Positions 1 to 9,939 are shown, counted from the stretch's first letter. The stretch is DNA of 64,000 nt from Paraburkholderia phenazinium (GCF_900141745.1 NZ_FSRM01000002.1:3472001-3536000); one strand, 5' to 3'. Notes: generated by a model from the sequence alone, not told the origin. A program made the numbers and translations.

Positions 1-2
1 GC

Positions 3-446
3 AAGAAATTCAACATCGTCAACGTAAGCACCGTGTATGCGTTCACCCCGGCCGTGAAGGTGCTTGCGGGCTGGCTGCATTCGCAGGACGAAACCGGTAC
101 GGCCGACTTCGCCCAGCAGCAGGTCGGCGCGCCGTTGCTGGCATCCGCGAGCCCGGACCGTATTGACGACAGCTTCTATGTCGGTTCGAGCTGGCAAGTG
201 ACCTCGCCGCTGACGTTGACAGTAGCGGGCTACTACGATCACGCCCGCAACGCGGCGTTCCTCGACGGCGCGCTCGGCGTCGGTATCAACTACTCGGCCA
301 CGGTGCTCGCCGAGTATGCGCTGTCCAAGCGCACCGAGGTCTACGGCACGGTCGACTTCACCCGCGGCAACGGCGCGTTCCTCTCCGACTACCCGGGCCG
401 CAACAACCAGACCGGCGTCGCAGTCGGCCTGCGAAATCTGTTCTAA
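3..446 (+). CDS. Gram-negative trimeric porin, C-terminal part (5' end outside window)
   Basis: The reading frame is open from the left edge and ends in an aromatic C-terminal residue (GLRNLF), the BamA-recognition signature of outer-membrane beta-barrels. The visible 147 or so residues show alternating polar/aromatic strands (for example SFYVGSSWQVTS, TVLAEYALSKRTEVYGTVDF) typical of the general diffusion porins (OmpC-like, Gram_neg_porin family) that are abundant in Burkholderiales, which are about 350-400 residues long. The start codon, signal peptide and N-terminal strands lie upstream of the window. Substrate preference cannot be inferred. Confidence 0.85.
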   Translation, partial: KKFNIVNVSTVYAFTPAVKVLAGWLHSQDETGTADFAQQQVGAPLLASASPDRIDDSFYVGSSWQVTSPLTLTVAGYYDHARNAAFLDGALGVGINYSATVLAEYALSKRTEVYGTVDFTRGNGAFLSDYPGRNNQTGVAVGLRNLF

Positions 447-559
447 ATCCGCAGCATCTCCGCGAGGTGGCTGAAACGGCCGCCTCGCGGACGATCCTTT
501 GCTGCTGGCCTCACCCTCTGAAGGCATCGCGTCAACAATGGCGCTCCAGGGAATGCACG

Positions 560-1426
560 CTAACTGCTGGTCGTTGCGACCAGCAGTTCCTCAGCGTTGT
601 TCGGCGGGCGCAAGCCATCGGTCCTGCCGGCGAAGTAGCGTTGTGTCAGATCAGCCGCGGATACGTGCCGTGCTTCTTCAAAGCCCGCTTCGCAGGCCAT
701 TTCCCGGATCTCCGCCGGGGTGAAGAAACTCACGAAAGGCGTACCGCTTGCCCGCGCGCCCTTCTCCGCCATCTCGAGCCCGGGTCGCACCTCCGGGTCC
801 GCCAGTTCCAGCGGTAGCAGAAACGTCATGGCGAGCGTCGACCCTCGGGCGAGCGCCGCCACTTCGCGCAACGTGGCCGAGTTCGCCTCTTTGCTGAGAT
901 ACATGCTGACGCCCGTCGACACGACAATGGCCGGCTGGCTCTCATCGAAACCGGCGGACACGAGCCCTTCCCGCCAGCTTCCCCCCGCCTCGAAGTCCAC
1001 TGGCACGAAACGTAACCAGTCCGGCACGCCGAAGCCGAGTTCGATCAGGCGCTGACGCTTCCATGCCTGCGGGCCGGGCTGATCGATCTCGAAGACCTTG
1101 AGATGGGACGCAATCTCCGGGCGCCGCTGCGCGAAGCTGTCGAGGCCGGCGCCGAGAATCACATACTGACCGACGCCGCGGCCGGCCTGTTCCACGACCA
1201 GATCCTCGATGAAGCGGGCACGCGCCACGATCGAGGCGCGAAACGGCCGCGTGAACTGCGGGTCCATGTCACCACGGCTGCGCCAGTTCTCGTCCGGCGA
1301 CAGCAGCTTGAGGCCGATCTCGTCTTCCAGCACATGCGGCAGCGAGTCGGACTGGACATGCAGTGCACGCCACAACGCGACTCGCGCTGCGGTGCTGTCG
1401 GGTGCGATATCGTGCCCGTCGGTCAT
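560..1426 (-). CDS. Class I SAM-dependent methyltransferase (TIGR00027/LCM type)
   Basis: 288 residues, cytosolic, no signal peptide. The SAM-binding motif I is YVILGAGLDSFAQR and the acidic post-motif is VFEIDQP, which together with the N-terminal RARFIEDLV stretch match the leucine-carboxyl-methyltransferase-like family found widely in Burkholderia and Mycobacterium. Substrates of this family are mostly unknown. The ATG at 1426 has AGGAG eight bases upstream. It lies 54 bp downstream of the AraC regulator on the same strand, so the two may be co-transcribed. Confidence 0.85.
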   Translation of the reverse strand: MTDGHDIAPDSTAARVALWRALHVQSDSLPHVLEDEIGLKLLSPDENWRSRGDMDPQFTRPFRASIVARARFIEDLVVEQAGRGVGQYVILGAGLDSFAQRRPEIASHLKVFEIDQPGPQAWKRQRLIELGFGVPDWLRFVPVDFEAGGSWREGLVSAGFDESQPAIVVSTGVSMYLSKEANSATLREVAALARGSTLAMTFLLPLELADPEVRPGLEMAEKGARASGTPFVSFFTPAEIREMACEAGFEEARHVSAADLTQRYFAGRTDGLRPPNNAEELLVATTSS

Positions 1427-1480
1427 GACTGTGGCTCCTGTGGGTTCGTGTTCGTCTGGACAAAAAAACGATGCGCAACG

Positions 1481-2374
1481 CTAGGCCACGACCGTCTTCA
1501 ATGAGGCGATATCGCGCCGGGGCGGCGCGCCAAACATGCGCGCGTATTCACGGCTGAATTGCGATGCGCTTTCGTAGCCCACCTGATACGCGGCCACTTC
1601 GGCGTTGGCGTCCCCTGTCACCATCAGATGACGCGCTTCGAGCAGGCGTAGCTGCTTCTGGTATTGCAGCGGCGTCATCGAGGTGAGCGCCTTGAATTGC
1701 CTATGGAATGCGGAGGGACTCATTTGCGCCACGGCCGCCAGTTCCTCGATGCGGATCGTCTCGGCGAACTGGTCCCGTAACGTATGGATCGCTGTAACCA
1801 CTCTCTGCGCATGACTGTTCGCCAGCACAACCTTGGCGACCTCGCCGCCATGAGGCCCCGTCAGCAGCCAATAGCAGATCTCCCGCATGATCATCGGTGC
1901 GAGGATGGGAATCGCCCGCGGCGTATCGAGCAGACGCACCATACGCAGCACGCAGTCGGCAAGCGGACCGTCGAAGTCGGTGACAAATACACCGCGGCCC
2001 AGATTGTCTTCCAGTTCGGGCGGCGCCTCGAGACGCTCCATCACATCGCGCATCACCGCAAGGTCGAATTGAATCACGATGGCGAGGAACGGTTCGGCTG
2101 GACTCGCCTCAACCACCCTGCTGAATGCCGGCATCTCGACGCTAACGACCAGCGCTCGCCCTGCCGGATAGTCGTAGCGCCGGTCGCCGAAAGTCGTCCA
2201 CTTGGTGCCTTGCACGACGACACACAACGCGGGCTTCATGATCAGATGAGACGCAGGCTTTTCATGATCCGCGCGGAGGATGGCCATTCCATCAATCGCG
2301 GTAATGAACGGGCTCCCCTTACCGGCCTGCTGATCGGTATAGCGTTTGACCGCTTCAATCAAGGCATTGGACAT
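1481..2374 (-). CDS. AraC-family transcriptional regulator with AraC_N domain
   Basis: 297 residues from the chosen ATG. The N-terminal half (roughly residues 20-175, with RADHEKPASHLIMKPALCVVV) is the AraC_N cupin-like sensor domain; the C-terminal third carries two helix-turn-helix motifs (IEELAAVAQMSPSAFHRQFK, then EVAAYQVGYESASQFSREYA). An in-frame ATG lies two codons upstream at 2380 and the frame extends to 2467, but AAAGGAGGGA at 2381-2390 is about 8 nt from the 2374 ATG and only 2 nt from 2380, so 2374 is preferred. It is divergent from the SDR at 2528, which is its most likely target together with the methyltransferase downstream. Confidence 0.88.
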   Translation of the reverse strand: MSNALIEAVKRYTDQQAGKGSPFITAIDGMAILRADHEKPASHLIMKPALCVVVQGTKWTTFGDRRYDYPAGRALVVSVEMPAFSRVVEASPAEPFLAIVIQFDLAVMRDVMERLEAPPELEDNLGRGVFVTDFDGPLADCVLRMVRLLDTPRAIPILAPMIMREICYWLLTGPHGGEVAKVVLANSHAQRVVTAIHTLRDQFAETIRIEELAAVAQMSPSAFHRQFKALTSMTPLQYQKQLRLLEARHLMVTGDANAEVAAYQVGYESASQFSREYARMFGAPPRRDIASLKTVVA

Positions 2375-2527
2375 ATGCATTCCCTCCTTTCCTGAATGGT
2401 ACATGCTCACGTATCCAAAGGAGGGGCTCCGAGCAGGATCAGGCAAGAAGCGAAGCAGTTCGGGCATTCAGTGTCCCGGGCGGCCGGAATAAGCTTGACT
2501 CCTGTTCAACCGGAAGTGGAGCACAGC

Positions 2528-3298
2528 ATGACCGCAGGAAATACAGGCACAAAAATCGCAATCGTTACTGGAGGCAGTCGCGGTCTGGGACGTAATACGG
2601 TGATCAACCTTGCGCGGCGCGGCGTCAATTCGCTCTTCACCTATCGCGCGAATCGGGCAGAAGCCGACAAGGTCGTCAGCCTCGTGGCAGAGGCGGGGCA
2701 AAAGGCCATTGCACTGCCGCTCGATACCGGCAAGGTGACCGCGTTCGACGCCTTCGTGGAACAGGTTCGAAAGTCGCTTCCCGAGTTGGGCGCCGAGCGT
2801 TTCGACTTCCTCGTCAACAACGCCGGCACTTCGAATCACACCCCATTCGAGAAGACGACCGAGGAAGAACTCGACGGTCTCTACAACGTCCATTTCAAGG
2901 GCGTTTTCTTTCTCACGCAAAAACTTCTGCCGCTCATCAACGATGGTGGCCGCATCGTGAATATCTCTTCGGGACTAACCCGTGTCGCTTTTCCGGGCAG
3001 CGGGTCGTACGCGTCCATGAAGGGCGCGGTCGAAGTGCTGACCCGTTATCTCGCGAAGGAACTCGGTCCTCGCAAGATCGCCGTCAACACCGTCGCTCCG
3101 GGCGCGGTCGCGACCGACTTCAGCGGCGGCATGGTGCGCGACAATCCCGAGATTAACAAGCGCGTGGCGGAAGCGACCGCGCTCGGCCGCGCGGGCGTGC
3201 CCGACGACATCGGCCCGATGATCGCCTCGCTGCTGTCCGAGGATAACCGCTGGGTCAATGCCCAGCGTATCGAAGTCGCCGGCGGCATGGTGATCTGA
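2528..3298 (+). CDS. Short-chain dehydrogenase/reductase
   Basis: 256-residue classical SDR, NAD(P)-dependent. Visible motifs are the cofactor loop TGGSRGLG near the N-terminus, NNAG, the catalytic Ser in NISSG and the YASMK (YxxxK) active site. The open frame extends upstream to 2396, but the ATG at 2528 sits directly before the conserved beta-1 strand and has a GGAG seven bases upstream. Divergent from the AraC regulator, a common arrangement for aldehyde or ketone detoxification genes in Burkholderia; the substrate is not predictable. Confidence 0.9.
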   Translation: MTAGNTGTKIAIVTGGSRGLGRNTVINLARRGVNSLFTYRANRAEADKVVSLVAEAGQKAIALPLDTGKVTAFDAFVEQVRKSLPELGAERFDFLVNNAGTSNHTPFEKTTEEELDGLYNVHFKGVFFLTQKLLPLINDGGRIVNISSGLTRVAFPGSGSYASMKGAVEVLTRYLAKELGPRKIAVNTVAPGAVATDFSGGMVRDNPEINKRVAEATALGRAGVPDDIGPMIASLLSEDNRWVNAQRIEVAGGMVI

Positions 3299-3319
3299 GA
3301 CGAGGCGCTCGTGCCCGGT

Positions 3320-3344
3320 TAGCCCCTCTGCGTACCAAGGGCTA
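3320..3344. terminator. Possible bidirectional hairpin between convergent genes
   Basis: TAGCCC and GGGCTA arms separated by 13 nt lie in the 59-bp gap between the converging SDR and hybrid kinase genes. There is no T-tract, so this is a weak candidate. Confidence 0.3.
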
Positions 3345-3357
3345 CCCAGCCGCCTGC

Positions 3358-5280
3358 TCAACCAGCGCGCAAGGCCTTAGCGAGATCGGCGAGGCGATAC
3401 GGCTTGTGGACGAACGTGAACTCGCCGAGCTCGCCATGTTCGCGGCGCAGCACCGCAAGTGGATAGCCCGAGGCAAGCACGATCTTGACAGCCGGAAACT
3501 GCTCGCGAACCAGCCGCGCCAGCTCCAGTCCACTGATTCCGTGCGACATCACGATGTCGCTAAAGAGAATGTCGATCCGCGAACGCCGCATCAGGATATC
3601 GACGGCGTCCAGGCCATTACTGGCCGTCACCACCTCGTAGCCGATGCTTTGAAACAGCTCGGACGCGGCGGCCAGCAGGTCAGGCTCGTCTTCCACAAGC
3701 AGGACGGTTTCCGCCGTCAGATGCGCTGAATAGTCCTTGGCAGGGACGGGAGCGCCCGCTATGGCGGGAAGATAGATCTCGATCGTCGTGCCATTGCCGC
3801 CCACGCTGCGGATCACAACATCGCCGCCCGACTGGGTAATGAACCCATACACCTGGCTCAAGCCGAGTCCCGTCCCTTTGCCTATCTCCTTCGTGGTAAA
3901 GAACGGCTCAAACGCTCGTGCAGCAACTTCGGGCGACATGCCCGTGCCGGTGTCCGATACCGCCGCCCTGATATAAGTGCCGGCCGGAAGTCCTCCGACG
4001 TCGCCAACCTTGAGCTCGACGCGCTCAGTGCTGATCGCGATTGTTCCGCCCCCGGGCATCGCATCGCGCGCATTCACTACCAGGTTCAGCAAGGCGGCCT
4101 CGAAACGTGCAGCGTCCAACAGCACCACCGTCCGCTCCGCGGCCAACTCGACCTCGAGACTGATTGAGTCGTTCACGGCCCGATGCAGCACCGGTTCGAA
4201 GGCCCGGATGATCGTGTTCACGTCATGGGACTCGGCCTTGAGTGGCTGTTGCCGGGCGAACGAGAGAAGCTGCTGGGTCAGCGAGGCACCACGGTCGACG
4301 GCACGCTGCATCGCATCCAGCATGCGCGTGTCCAGATGGGTGCGCGATTGTGCGGAGAGCACCTGCAGCCCGTTCGAAATCACGGCCAGCAGATTATTGA
4401 AGTCATGCGCGACACCGCCCGTCAGCTGGCCGATCGCCTCCATCTTCTGCGATTGAAACAGCGCGGCATTGGCGCGTTCCAGTGCAGCGGCCGCTTCCTT
4501 GCGCTCGGTGATATCGCGAGTCACTTTCGCAAATCCGAGGAGCGTGCCGAATTCGTCGCGGATCGCATCCACCACCACGTTTGCCCAGAAGCGGCTCCCG
4601 TCTTTGCGAACCCGCCAGCCCTCCAGTTCCGCCCGGCCGTCGCGCGCCGCCATCGCGAGCGTCAGCGCCGGCACACCGCGGGCGCGATCTTCCTCGGTAT
4701 AAAAGCGGGAAAAATGCTGACCGACGATCTCGTGTTGCTGATATCCCTTGATACGCGCTGCCCCGGCATTCCAGCTGGTTATTTCTCCGGCGGGGGACAG
4801 CAGATAGATGGCGTAGTCCGTGACCCCATGAACAAGGAGACGGAACTGTTGCTCGCTCTTGCGCAACTCTTCCTCAGCCACCTTGCGTTCGGAAATATCA
4901 CGCGTGATTTTCGCAAATCCCACCAGCTCGCCGGAATTGTCGCGGATGGGATCGACCACAACGCTGGCCCAGAAGCGCGTGCCGTCCTTGCGCACCCGCC
5001 ATCCCTCGTCTTCGAACTTGCCTTCCTCGAGTGCCGTGCGCAACGCCCGTTCCGGGACGCCGGATGCGCGGTCCTCATCCGTATAGAACTGGGAAAAGTG
5101 TTTTCCTATGATCTCGCTGGCGACGTAGCCTTTGAATCTTTGGGCCCCGGCATTCCAGCTGACGATGTAGCCGCGCGTATCCAGCATGTAGATCGCGTAG
5201 TCCTTTACGCTGGTCACAAGCAGTTCGAATCGCTGGGCATCGGTCAGTCCGGCGGGCGCTGCGTGATTGTCGGTTGTCAT
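3358..5280 (-). CDS. PAS-PAS hybrid sensor histidine kinase with C-terminal receiver domain
   Basis: 640 residues, no transmembrane segment, so cytosolic. Order: PAS+PAC 1 (about 15-135), PAS+PAC 2 (about 145-262), HisKA with the phospho-acceptor in VAHDFNNLLAVI (about 295), HATPase_c (DTGTGMSPEVAARAFEPFF; GTGLGLSQVYGF) and a receiver domain (DEP acidic pocket, phospho-Asp in LFSDIVM, Lys in VHKPY). The two PAS domains are close copies of each other (shared WNAGA, GYxxxEI, EGWRVRKDG and FAK-TRDI blocks), implying an internal duplication. Kinases of this AHDFNN class often pass phosphate through their own receiver. No response-regulator partner is adjacent. No clear Shine-Dalgarno before the ATG. 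Confidence 0.92.
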   Translation of the reverse strand: MTTDNHAAPAGLTDAQRFELLVTSVKDYAIYMLDTRGYIVSWNAGAQRFKGYVASEIIGKHFSQFYTDEDRASGVPERALRTALEEGKFEDEGWRVRKDGTRFWASVVVDPIRDNSGELVGFAKITRDISERKVAEEELRKSEQQFRLLVHGVTDYAIYLLSPAGEITSWNAGAARIKGYQQHEIVGQHFSRFYTEEDRARGVPALTLAMAARDGRAELEGWRVRKDGSRFWANVVVDAIRDEFGTLLGFAKVTRDITERKEAAAALERANAALFQSQKMEAIGQLTGGVAHDFNNLLAVISNGLQVLSAQSRTHLDTRMLDAMQRAVDRGASLTQQLLSFARQQPLKAESHDVNTIIRAFEPVLHRAVNDSISLEVELAAERTVVLLDAARFEAALLNLVVNARDAMPGGGTIAISTERVELKVGDVGGLPAGTYIRAAVSDTGTGMSPEVAARAFEPFFTTKEIGKGTGLGLSQVYGFITQSGGDVVIRSVGGNGTTIEIYLPAIAGAPVPAKDYSAHLTAETVLLVEDEPDLLAAASELFQSIGYEVVTASNGLDAVDILMRRSRIDILFSDIVMSHGISGLELARLVREQFPAVKIVLASGYPLAVLRREHGELGEFTFVHKPYRLADLAKALRAG

Positions 5281-5449
5281 CGTCGTGGGTGGAAAAGTCG
5301 ATACCTGGCCGGAGACACTCTATCCTGCCAGCGAAGTCAGCACACAACCTCCTATGAGGCAAATTCTAGATCAACCCCACCGGCAGGGGTGGCGTATTAC
5401 CGATTTTTGACAAGAAACCCGCCTACGCCCCTGAACCTCGTGGGTCAAA

Positions 5450-6814
5450 TCACCCACGTACGGCCGGAAACACCACCGAAGCAGTCAGCCCCACCCCACC
5501 GGCGCCATCGCCCAGCACGACTTCGGCCCGATGCGCCCGGGCGATTTCGCGGACGATCGACAATCCGAGCCCGCTGCCCTCCTCGCCGGAGGCCCGAAAG
5601 AACGGCTCGAACACCCGGTCGCGTAACTCGGGGCCGATCCCCGGGCCTTCATCCGCGATGGTCAGAACGACCCGGCCGTCCTGCGAGCTCAAGGTAAGCG
5701 CGACATGGCCACCGGCTGGCGTGTAACGAATCGCGTTGTCGAGCAGATTGAACAGCAGCACCGAAAGCAGCGGCTCGTTGCCCATCACTTGCCCTGGTTC
5801 GTCGAGATGCGCGGACAATTCGACGCGGCGTCGTTGCGCGAGCAATGCGAGCTGTTCAAGTGTCCCGGTCGCAACCACGCGCAGATCGACGGGCGCACCT
5901 TCGAAGTCGGCGTAGTCCGCGGCCTCCGCTTGCGCGAGCAGCAACAACTGGTTGGTGAGCGCCACCAGCGACTGGTTGCTGCGGTGCATGGCCAGCAGCG
6001 TCTCTTTCAGTTGACCAAGATCGTCCTGGCGTCGCGCGTATTGCAGTTGCGTGCCGAGCAAGGTGAGCGGCGTACGCAACTGATGCGCCGCATCTGCGAT
6101 AAAGCGCCGCTGCATGGCGGTCTTCCGTTCGATGATATCGAGGCACTGGTTGAACGCGGTGACGATGGGGCGCAACTCATTGCGCAAAGGATCGGCATGC
6201 ACTCGCAGCGAGGCATTCGGCGCACGCGCCAGCATGTCTTTCGCGAGCCGCATCAATGGCTGCAGTTCGAACGTGAGTCCGACGCAAACCAGCACCACGG
6301 CAATCGTCACGATGCCGGCAAAATGCAGCATCTGCGGCCGCCATAGTTCGGTGGCTGCCGCATCGCGTTGCATGAGCGTGCGCCCCACCGAAACGACAAC
6401 CTGCTTCGTTGCGCCCGAGTCGTACATTGGGCGGATCAGCGCCACCGCGCGAATCGGGTGTCCGCTCACCGCTGCGTCATACCAGAGCGGTGTATCGCCC
6501 GGCACGCGCAACGGAAAATCCGAGGTGCCTGCAATCGTCGCACCGCCCACTTCGCGAATGCTGAAATACACCTCGTCGCCATACGGCGAACTCAGGATCT
6601 CGATCGCGCTCGGCGAGATCTCCGCGTGCAGATAGCCATTTTCCCATTGGATGTCACCGGCCATCACGCGCGCCGACGACAGCAACGCTTCATCCTGCAA
6701 CAGGCTCGCTGTGCGCTGTGCGTTATCGCGAGCGATCAGACCCGCCGCGAAGACATAGACGGTCATCGGCAACAGCAGCCACAGCAGAAGCCTTAAGCGT
6801 AGGCTATTCGTCAT
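5450..6814 (-). CDS. Two-component sensor histidine kinase, TctE/QseC-like
   Basis: 454 residues. N-terminal membrane helix (LRLRLLLWLLLPMTVYVFAA), a periplasmic domain of about 130 residues of the 2CSK_N type, a second membrane helix (IVTIAVVLVCVGLTF), HAMP, HisKA with phospho-acceptor in DAAHQLRTPLTLL, and HATPase_c (NAIRYTPAGG, DEGPGIG, GSGLGLSIV). The ATG at 6814 overlaps the upstream response regulator by 11 bp, so the frame extending to 6991 is not used. It is the last gene of the run binding protein - permease - regulator - kinase, suggesting that it senses the carboxylate or related compound transported by that permease. Confidence 0.9.
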   Translation of the reverse strand: MTNSLRLRLLLWLLLPMTVYVFAAGLIARDNAQRTASLLQDEALLSSARVMAGDIQWENGYLHAEISPSAIEILSSPYGDEVYFSIREVGGATIAGTSDFPLRVPGDTPLWYDAAVSGHPIRAVALIRPMYDSGATKQVVVSVGRTLMQRDAAATELWRPQMLHFAGIVTIAVVLVCVGLTFELQPLMRLAKDMLARAPNASLRVHADPLRNELRPIVTAFNQCLDIIERKTAMQRRFIADAAHQLRTPLTLLGTQLQYARRQDDLGQLKETLLAMHRSNQSLVALTNQLLLLAQAEAADYADFEGAPVDLRVVATGTLEQLALLAQRRRVELSAHLDEPGQVMGNEPLLSVLLFNLLDNAIRYTPAGGHVALTLSSQDGRVVLTIADEGPGIGPELRDRVFEPFFRASGEEGSGLGLSIVREIARAHRAEVVLGDGAGGVGLTASVVFPAVRG

Positions 6815-7481
6815 CGGCGCCGTCTTCGAGCAGATAGCCGAGGCCGCGCAACGTAATGATGGTCGCAGTGCTCTTTTCAAGCTTCTTGCGCAGCCGCGAC
6901 ACGTAGATCTCGATGGCGTCTTCGCTGGTCGCCGTATCGGCGTTGCTGAGCGAATCCGCCAGCAGGGCCTTGGCCACCGTCTTTTTGGCACGCAGGATCA
7001 GCGCCTCGAGCACTGCGTGTTCACGCGGCGTCAACGTCAGCGGCTCGCCTTCCACCGCGAACTGGCAGCGGTCCATATCGTACGTGAGATTGCCGCATTT
7101 GAGGCGGTTCGAGCGCGACGACGATTGCCGCCGCGCCAGCACCTTCACGCGCGCAACCAGTTCACGCGCATCGAATGGCTTGACGATGTAGTCGTCGGCG
7201 CCTGCGCCTAGACAGATCACTTTTTCGTCGACGGCGCCGGTCGCTGTCAGGATCAGCACCGGCGTTGCATCGCCCCGCTCGCGCATACGGCGCAACACGC
7301 TCTTGCCGGAGAGCTGCGGCAGATTCAGATCGAGCAGCACGACGTCGTAGGGCACGGCGCGCACGGCGGTGTCGGCCGCTTCGCCATCGCTCACACGGTC
7401 GAGCATGAAGCCGTCGTCCTGCAGAATCCGCGCGAGCCAGTGCGCGAGCTGATCGTTGTCTTCGACGAGCAGTAGCCTCAT
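6804..7481 (-). CDS. OmpR/PhoB-type response regulator, TctD-like
   Basis: 225 residues: receiver domain (MRLLLVEDN, phospho-Asp in VVLLDLNLPQLSG, Lys in YIVKPFDARELV) followed by a winged-helix DNA-binding domain (LTPREHAVLEALI, DAIEIYVSRLRKKL). The longer frame to 7592 runs into the permease gene; ATG 7481 begins exactly at the canonical receiver strand and follows the permease stop by 20 bp. It overlaps the cognate kinase by 11 bp, giving translational coupling. TctD relatives control tricarboxylate or related uptake genes; here the most obvious target is its own operon. Confidence 0.9.
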   Translation of the reverse strand: MRLLLVEDNDQLAHWLARILQDDGFMLDRVSDGEAADTAVRAVPYDVVLLDLNLPQLSGKSVLRRMRERGDATPVLILTATGAVDEKVICLGAGADDYIVKPFDARELVARVKVLARRQSSSRSNRLKCGNLTYDMDRCQFAVEGEPLTLTPREHAVLEALILRAKKTVAKALLADSLSNADTATSEDAIEIYVSRLRKKLEKSTATIITLRGLGYLLEDGADDE

Positions 7482-7501
7482 CGCCTCTATCCCCAATGCG
7501 T

Positions 7502-8827
7502 TCATGCCGTCCTGTACTGCTCCCGCGACTGGGTCGAACGGTACAGAACGAGCGTTGCGACTATCCCGCATAGCGCAGCAAACGACATCCATGCGCCTGG
7601 GGAAGCCTTGTCACCCGTAGTATGAATCAGCCAGGTCGAGATGGCCGGCGTAAACCCGCCGATCACCGTGGCGAGACTGTACGCCATCGAAAAACCGGTG
7701 GTCCGCACATGCGCCGGCATAAGCTCCGTCAATGCGACGACCATCGCACCGTTGTACCACGCATAAAGCAGCGACAACCACAGTTCGACCAGCAGCAGAC
7801 GGGCGAACGACGGTTGCGTCACCATCCATTGCATGACCGGATACGCAGTCAGGATCGCGAGCACGGTGCAGGCGATCAGCACAGGACGACGGCCGATGCG
7901 ATCGGACACGGCACCGGCGATCGGCAGCCAGATGAAATTCGACACGCCCACGCAGACCGTGACCAGCAGCGAATCGAGCGAAGACAGCTTCAGCACGACT
8001 TTGCCGAACGTCGGCGTGTAGGCCGTGATCAGATAGAACGATGCCGTCGTCATGATGACGAGACCCATGCCGGCCAGGATCAGCCGCGAATGCTGCACCA
8101 TCGACTTCGCGATCTCGGCCATAGCCGGACGATGGCGGCGCGCGGCGAATTCTTCGGTCTCCTGCAGAGAACGACGCACGTAGAACAGGAACGGCACGAT
8201 CAGACAGCCGACGATGAACGGGATACGCCAACCCCATGCGTTCATCTCCGAAGCAGGGATGAGACGGTTGAGCAGCACGCCGAGCGACGCCGCGAACACC
8301 ACCGCCACCTGCTGGCTCGCGGACTGCCACGAGCAGTAGAAGCCGCGATTGCCCCTGGTCGCGATCTCCGACAGGTAGACGGATACGCCACCCAGTTCGA
8401 CGCCCGCGGAAAAGCCCTGCAGCAGCCGTCCAAACAGGACGATAGCGGGCGCGAGAAGACCGATCTGCGCATAGCCCGGCACAAACGCGACGCACGCAGT
8501 GCCGACCGCCATCAGCATCAGGGAGAGGATCAAGCCCTTGCGGCGGCCGTGATGGTCGATGTAGGCGCCGAGCACGAGCGCGCCGATCGGACGCATCAGA
8601 AAGCCCGCGCCAAACACGGAAAGCGCGAGCATCAACGAGGCGAACTCGTTGCCGGTCGGAAAGAACGTGGCTGCGATTGCGGCCGCGTAATACCCGTACA
8701 CGGTGAAGTCGTACATCTCGAGAAAATTGCCGCTGGTGACGCGAAACACCGAGCGCAGGCGCGACTCCCTTGAAGCAGCGGGGACGGCAGCGGCAGCCGT
8801 TTCGTTCGATGAAGTTGCAGATGTCAT
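7502..8827 (-). CDS. MFS metabolite:H+ symporter (citrate/tricarballylate-like)
   Basis: 441 residues with about 12 hydrophobic segments. The N-terminal signature [18 protein letters not shown], the loop HHGRRKGLI and [15 protein letters not shown] are characteristic of the MHS family (CitA, TcuC, ProP, ShiA). The closest character is citrate/tricarballylate carriers; the TctDE-like two-component genes that follow support a carboxylate substrate, but this is inference. ATG 8827 has GAGGT upstream; the frame continues to 8878 without a better start. The gap to the preceding binding-protein gene is 92 bp. Confidence 0.88.
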   Translation of the reverse strand: MTSATSSNETAAAAVPAASRESRLRSVFRVTSGNFLEMYDFTVYGYYAAAIAATFFPTGNEFASLMLALSVFGAGFLMRPIGALVLGAYIDHHGRRKGLILSLMLMAVGTACVAFVPGYAQIGLLAPAIVLFGRLLQGFSAGVELGGVSVYLSEIATRGNRGFYCSWQSASQQVAVVFAASLGVLLNRLIPASEMNAWGWRIPFIVGCLIVPFLFYVRRSLQETEEFAARRHRPAMAEIAKSMVQHSRLILAGMGLVIMTTASFYLITAYTPTFGKVVLKLSSLDSLLVTVCVGVSNFIWLPIAGAVSDRIGRRPVLIACTVLAILTAYPVMQWMVTQPSFARLLLVELWLSLLYAWYNGAMVVALTELMPAHVRTTGFSMAYSLATVIGGFTPAISTWLIHTTGDKASPGAWMSFAALCGIVATLVLYRSTQSREQYRTA

Positions 8828-8919
8828 GGTGACCTCGATTGGGAGGGACAGGCCCGTGCCCGGCGGCCATCGGGGCAACCAGGTACGGCTTCGTTCAAAG
8901 TGGAAATGCGTCGAATGCC

Positions 8920-9939
8920 TCAGTGGGCCGGTACGGCATTGGCCTCGTCGGCAAAGCGGTTGGTGTAGGTTCGCGCCAGATCGACATGGCGCGGCTCAAT
9001 GGCCGGATTGACTGCCGCGAGCGCAGCCAGGACCGTTTCGGGCGCGCCGACCGGCATCCTGCCGTCGCGCGAAAACGCTGGCATCGATGCAGCGAGCGTC
9101 TGTTGATAGAGCGGCCCGTTCGCGCCGATAAAGTCCTTCGGCAAAACCGCCATGACGTCGCCGGCACTGTGCGATGAAATAAACGCGAGAGCCCGTGTCA
9201 TCGCGCGGACCAGGTGCCGGGTTTCGTCCGGATGGGTGGCGACCCACTTGCGCTGCGCATACACACATGCGCCGGCAAAGGGGCCACCCAGCACCGCACG
9301 CGTGCCCTCGACGCTGCGCATGTCCACCAGCACCTGCGCGGTGCCGGCGGACAGCAGCCGCGAGGCCGTCGGCTCTTCGATCATGCCTGCGTCGACCGTG
9401 CCTTTCGTCATGGCATCGACGAAGCTGTTGTCCGAACCGAGCGGCACGACCGTGTACGAGTTGGTGGTGAGGCCTGCACGCTGCGCGAGGTAACGGCTCA
9501 GGAAATACGTGGAAGCGCCAAACCCCGTCACACCGAGCCTGCGGCCGTTAGCGTCAGCCATGGTCTGCATCGGCTGCGGCACTTTGGTCGACGCCAGTTC
9601 GGCGAGTCCCGCCGCGCGGTTCAGAACGACAATAGCTTCGACTTCGAGACCGCGGCTCTGCAGATCGATCGTATGGTCGTAGATACCCACTGCGCCCTGG
9701 ACGGCACCCGCGATCAGTTCGGTGGCGGTATCGACGCCGGCCGGTTCCGAGAGAATCTCGACGTCCAGCCCTTCGTCGCGGAAGTAGCCGAGGCGGGCCG
9801 CCAGCGTGACCGGCAGATACATGATCTTCGACGCGCCACCCGTCATCAGCGTCAGCTTCTGCGCGTCGGCAGGCGGCGTCCAGCACAGAACCGCGCAAGC
9901 GGTCGAAGCTAGCGCCGTGAAGCGGGCGAAGGGTGGCAT
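8920..9939 (-). CDS. Orphan ABC-type periplasmic binding protein (NMT1/THI5-SsuA-like)
   Basis: 339 residues with an N-terminal Sec signal ([14 protein letters not shown], cleavage near PPADAQ). The mature protein begins [20 protein letters not shown], followed by [11 protein letters not shown], hallmarks of the NMT1/SsuA/TauA fold that binds sulfonates, nitrate, pyrimidines or aromatic acids. No ABC permease or ATPase genes are nearby; it precedes an MFS permease and a two-component pair in the same orientation. It may present ligand to the periplasmic domain of the kinase rather than feed a transporter, which is inference from context. Confidence 0.85.
   Translation of the reverse strand: MPPFARFTALASTACAVLCWTPPADAQKLTLMTGGASKIMYLPVTLAARLGYFRDEGLDVEILSEPAGVDTATELIAGAVQGAVGIYDHTIDLQSRGLEVEAIVVLNRAAGLAELASTKVPQPMQTMADANGRRLGVTGFGASTYFLSRYLAQRAGLTTNSYTVVPLGSDNSFVDAMTKGTVDAGMIEEPTASRLLSAGTAQVLVDMRSVEGTRAVLGGPFAGACVYAQRKWVATHPDETRHLVRAMTRALAFISSHSAGDVMAVLPKDFIGANGPLYQQTLAASMPAFSRDGRMPVGAPETVLAALAAVNPAIEPRHVDLARTYTNRFADEANAVPAH

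Noticed and set aside
5440..5457. GTGGGT/ACCCAC hairpin at the end of the TctE-like kinase gene
   Set aside because: It overlaps the stop codon and lacks a T-tract, so calling it a terminator is not justified.
4183..5697. 504-codon plus-strand frame opposite the hybrid kinase
   Set aside because: Antisense to conserved PAS/HisKA sequence; no domain or ribosome site.
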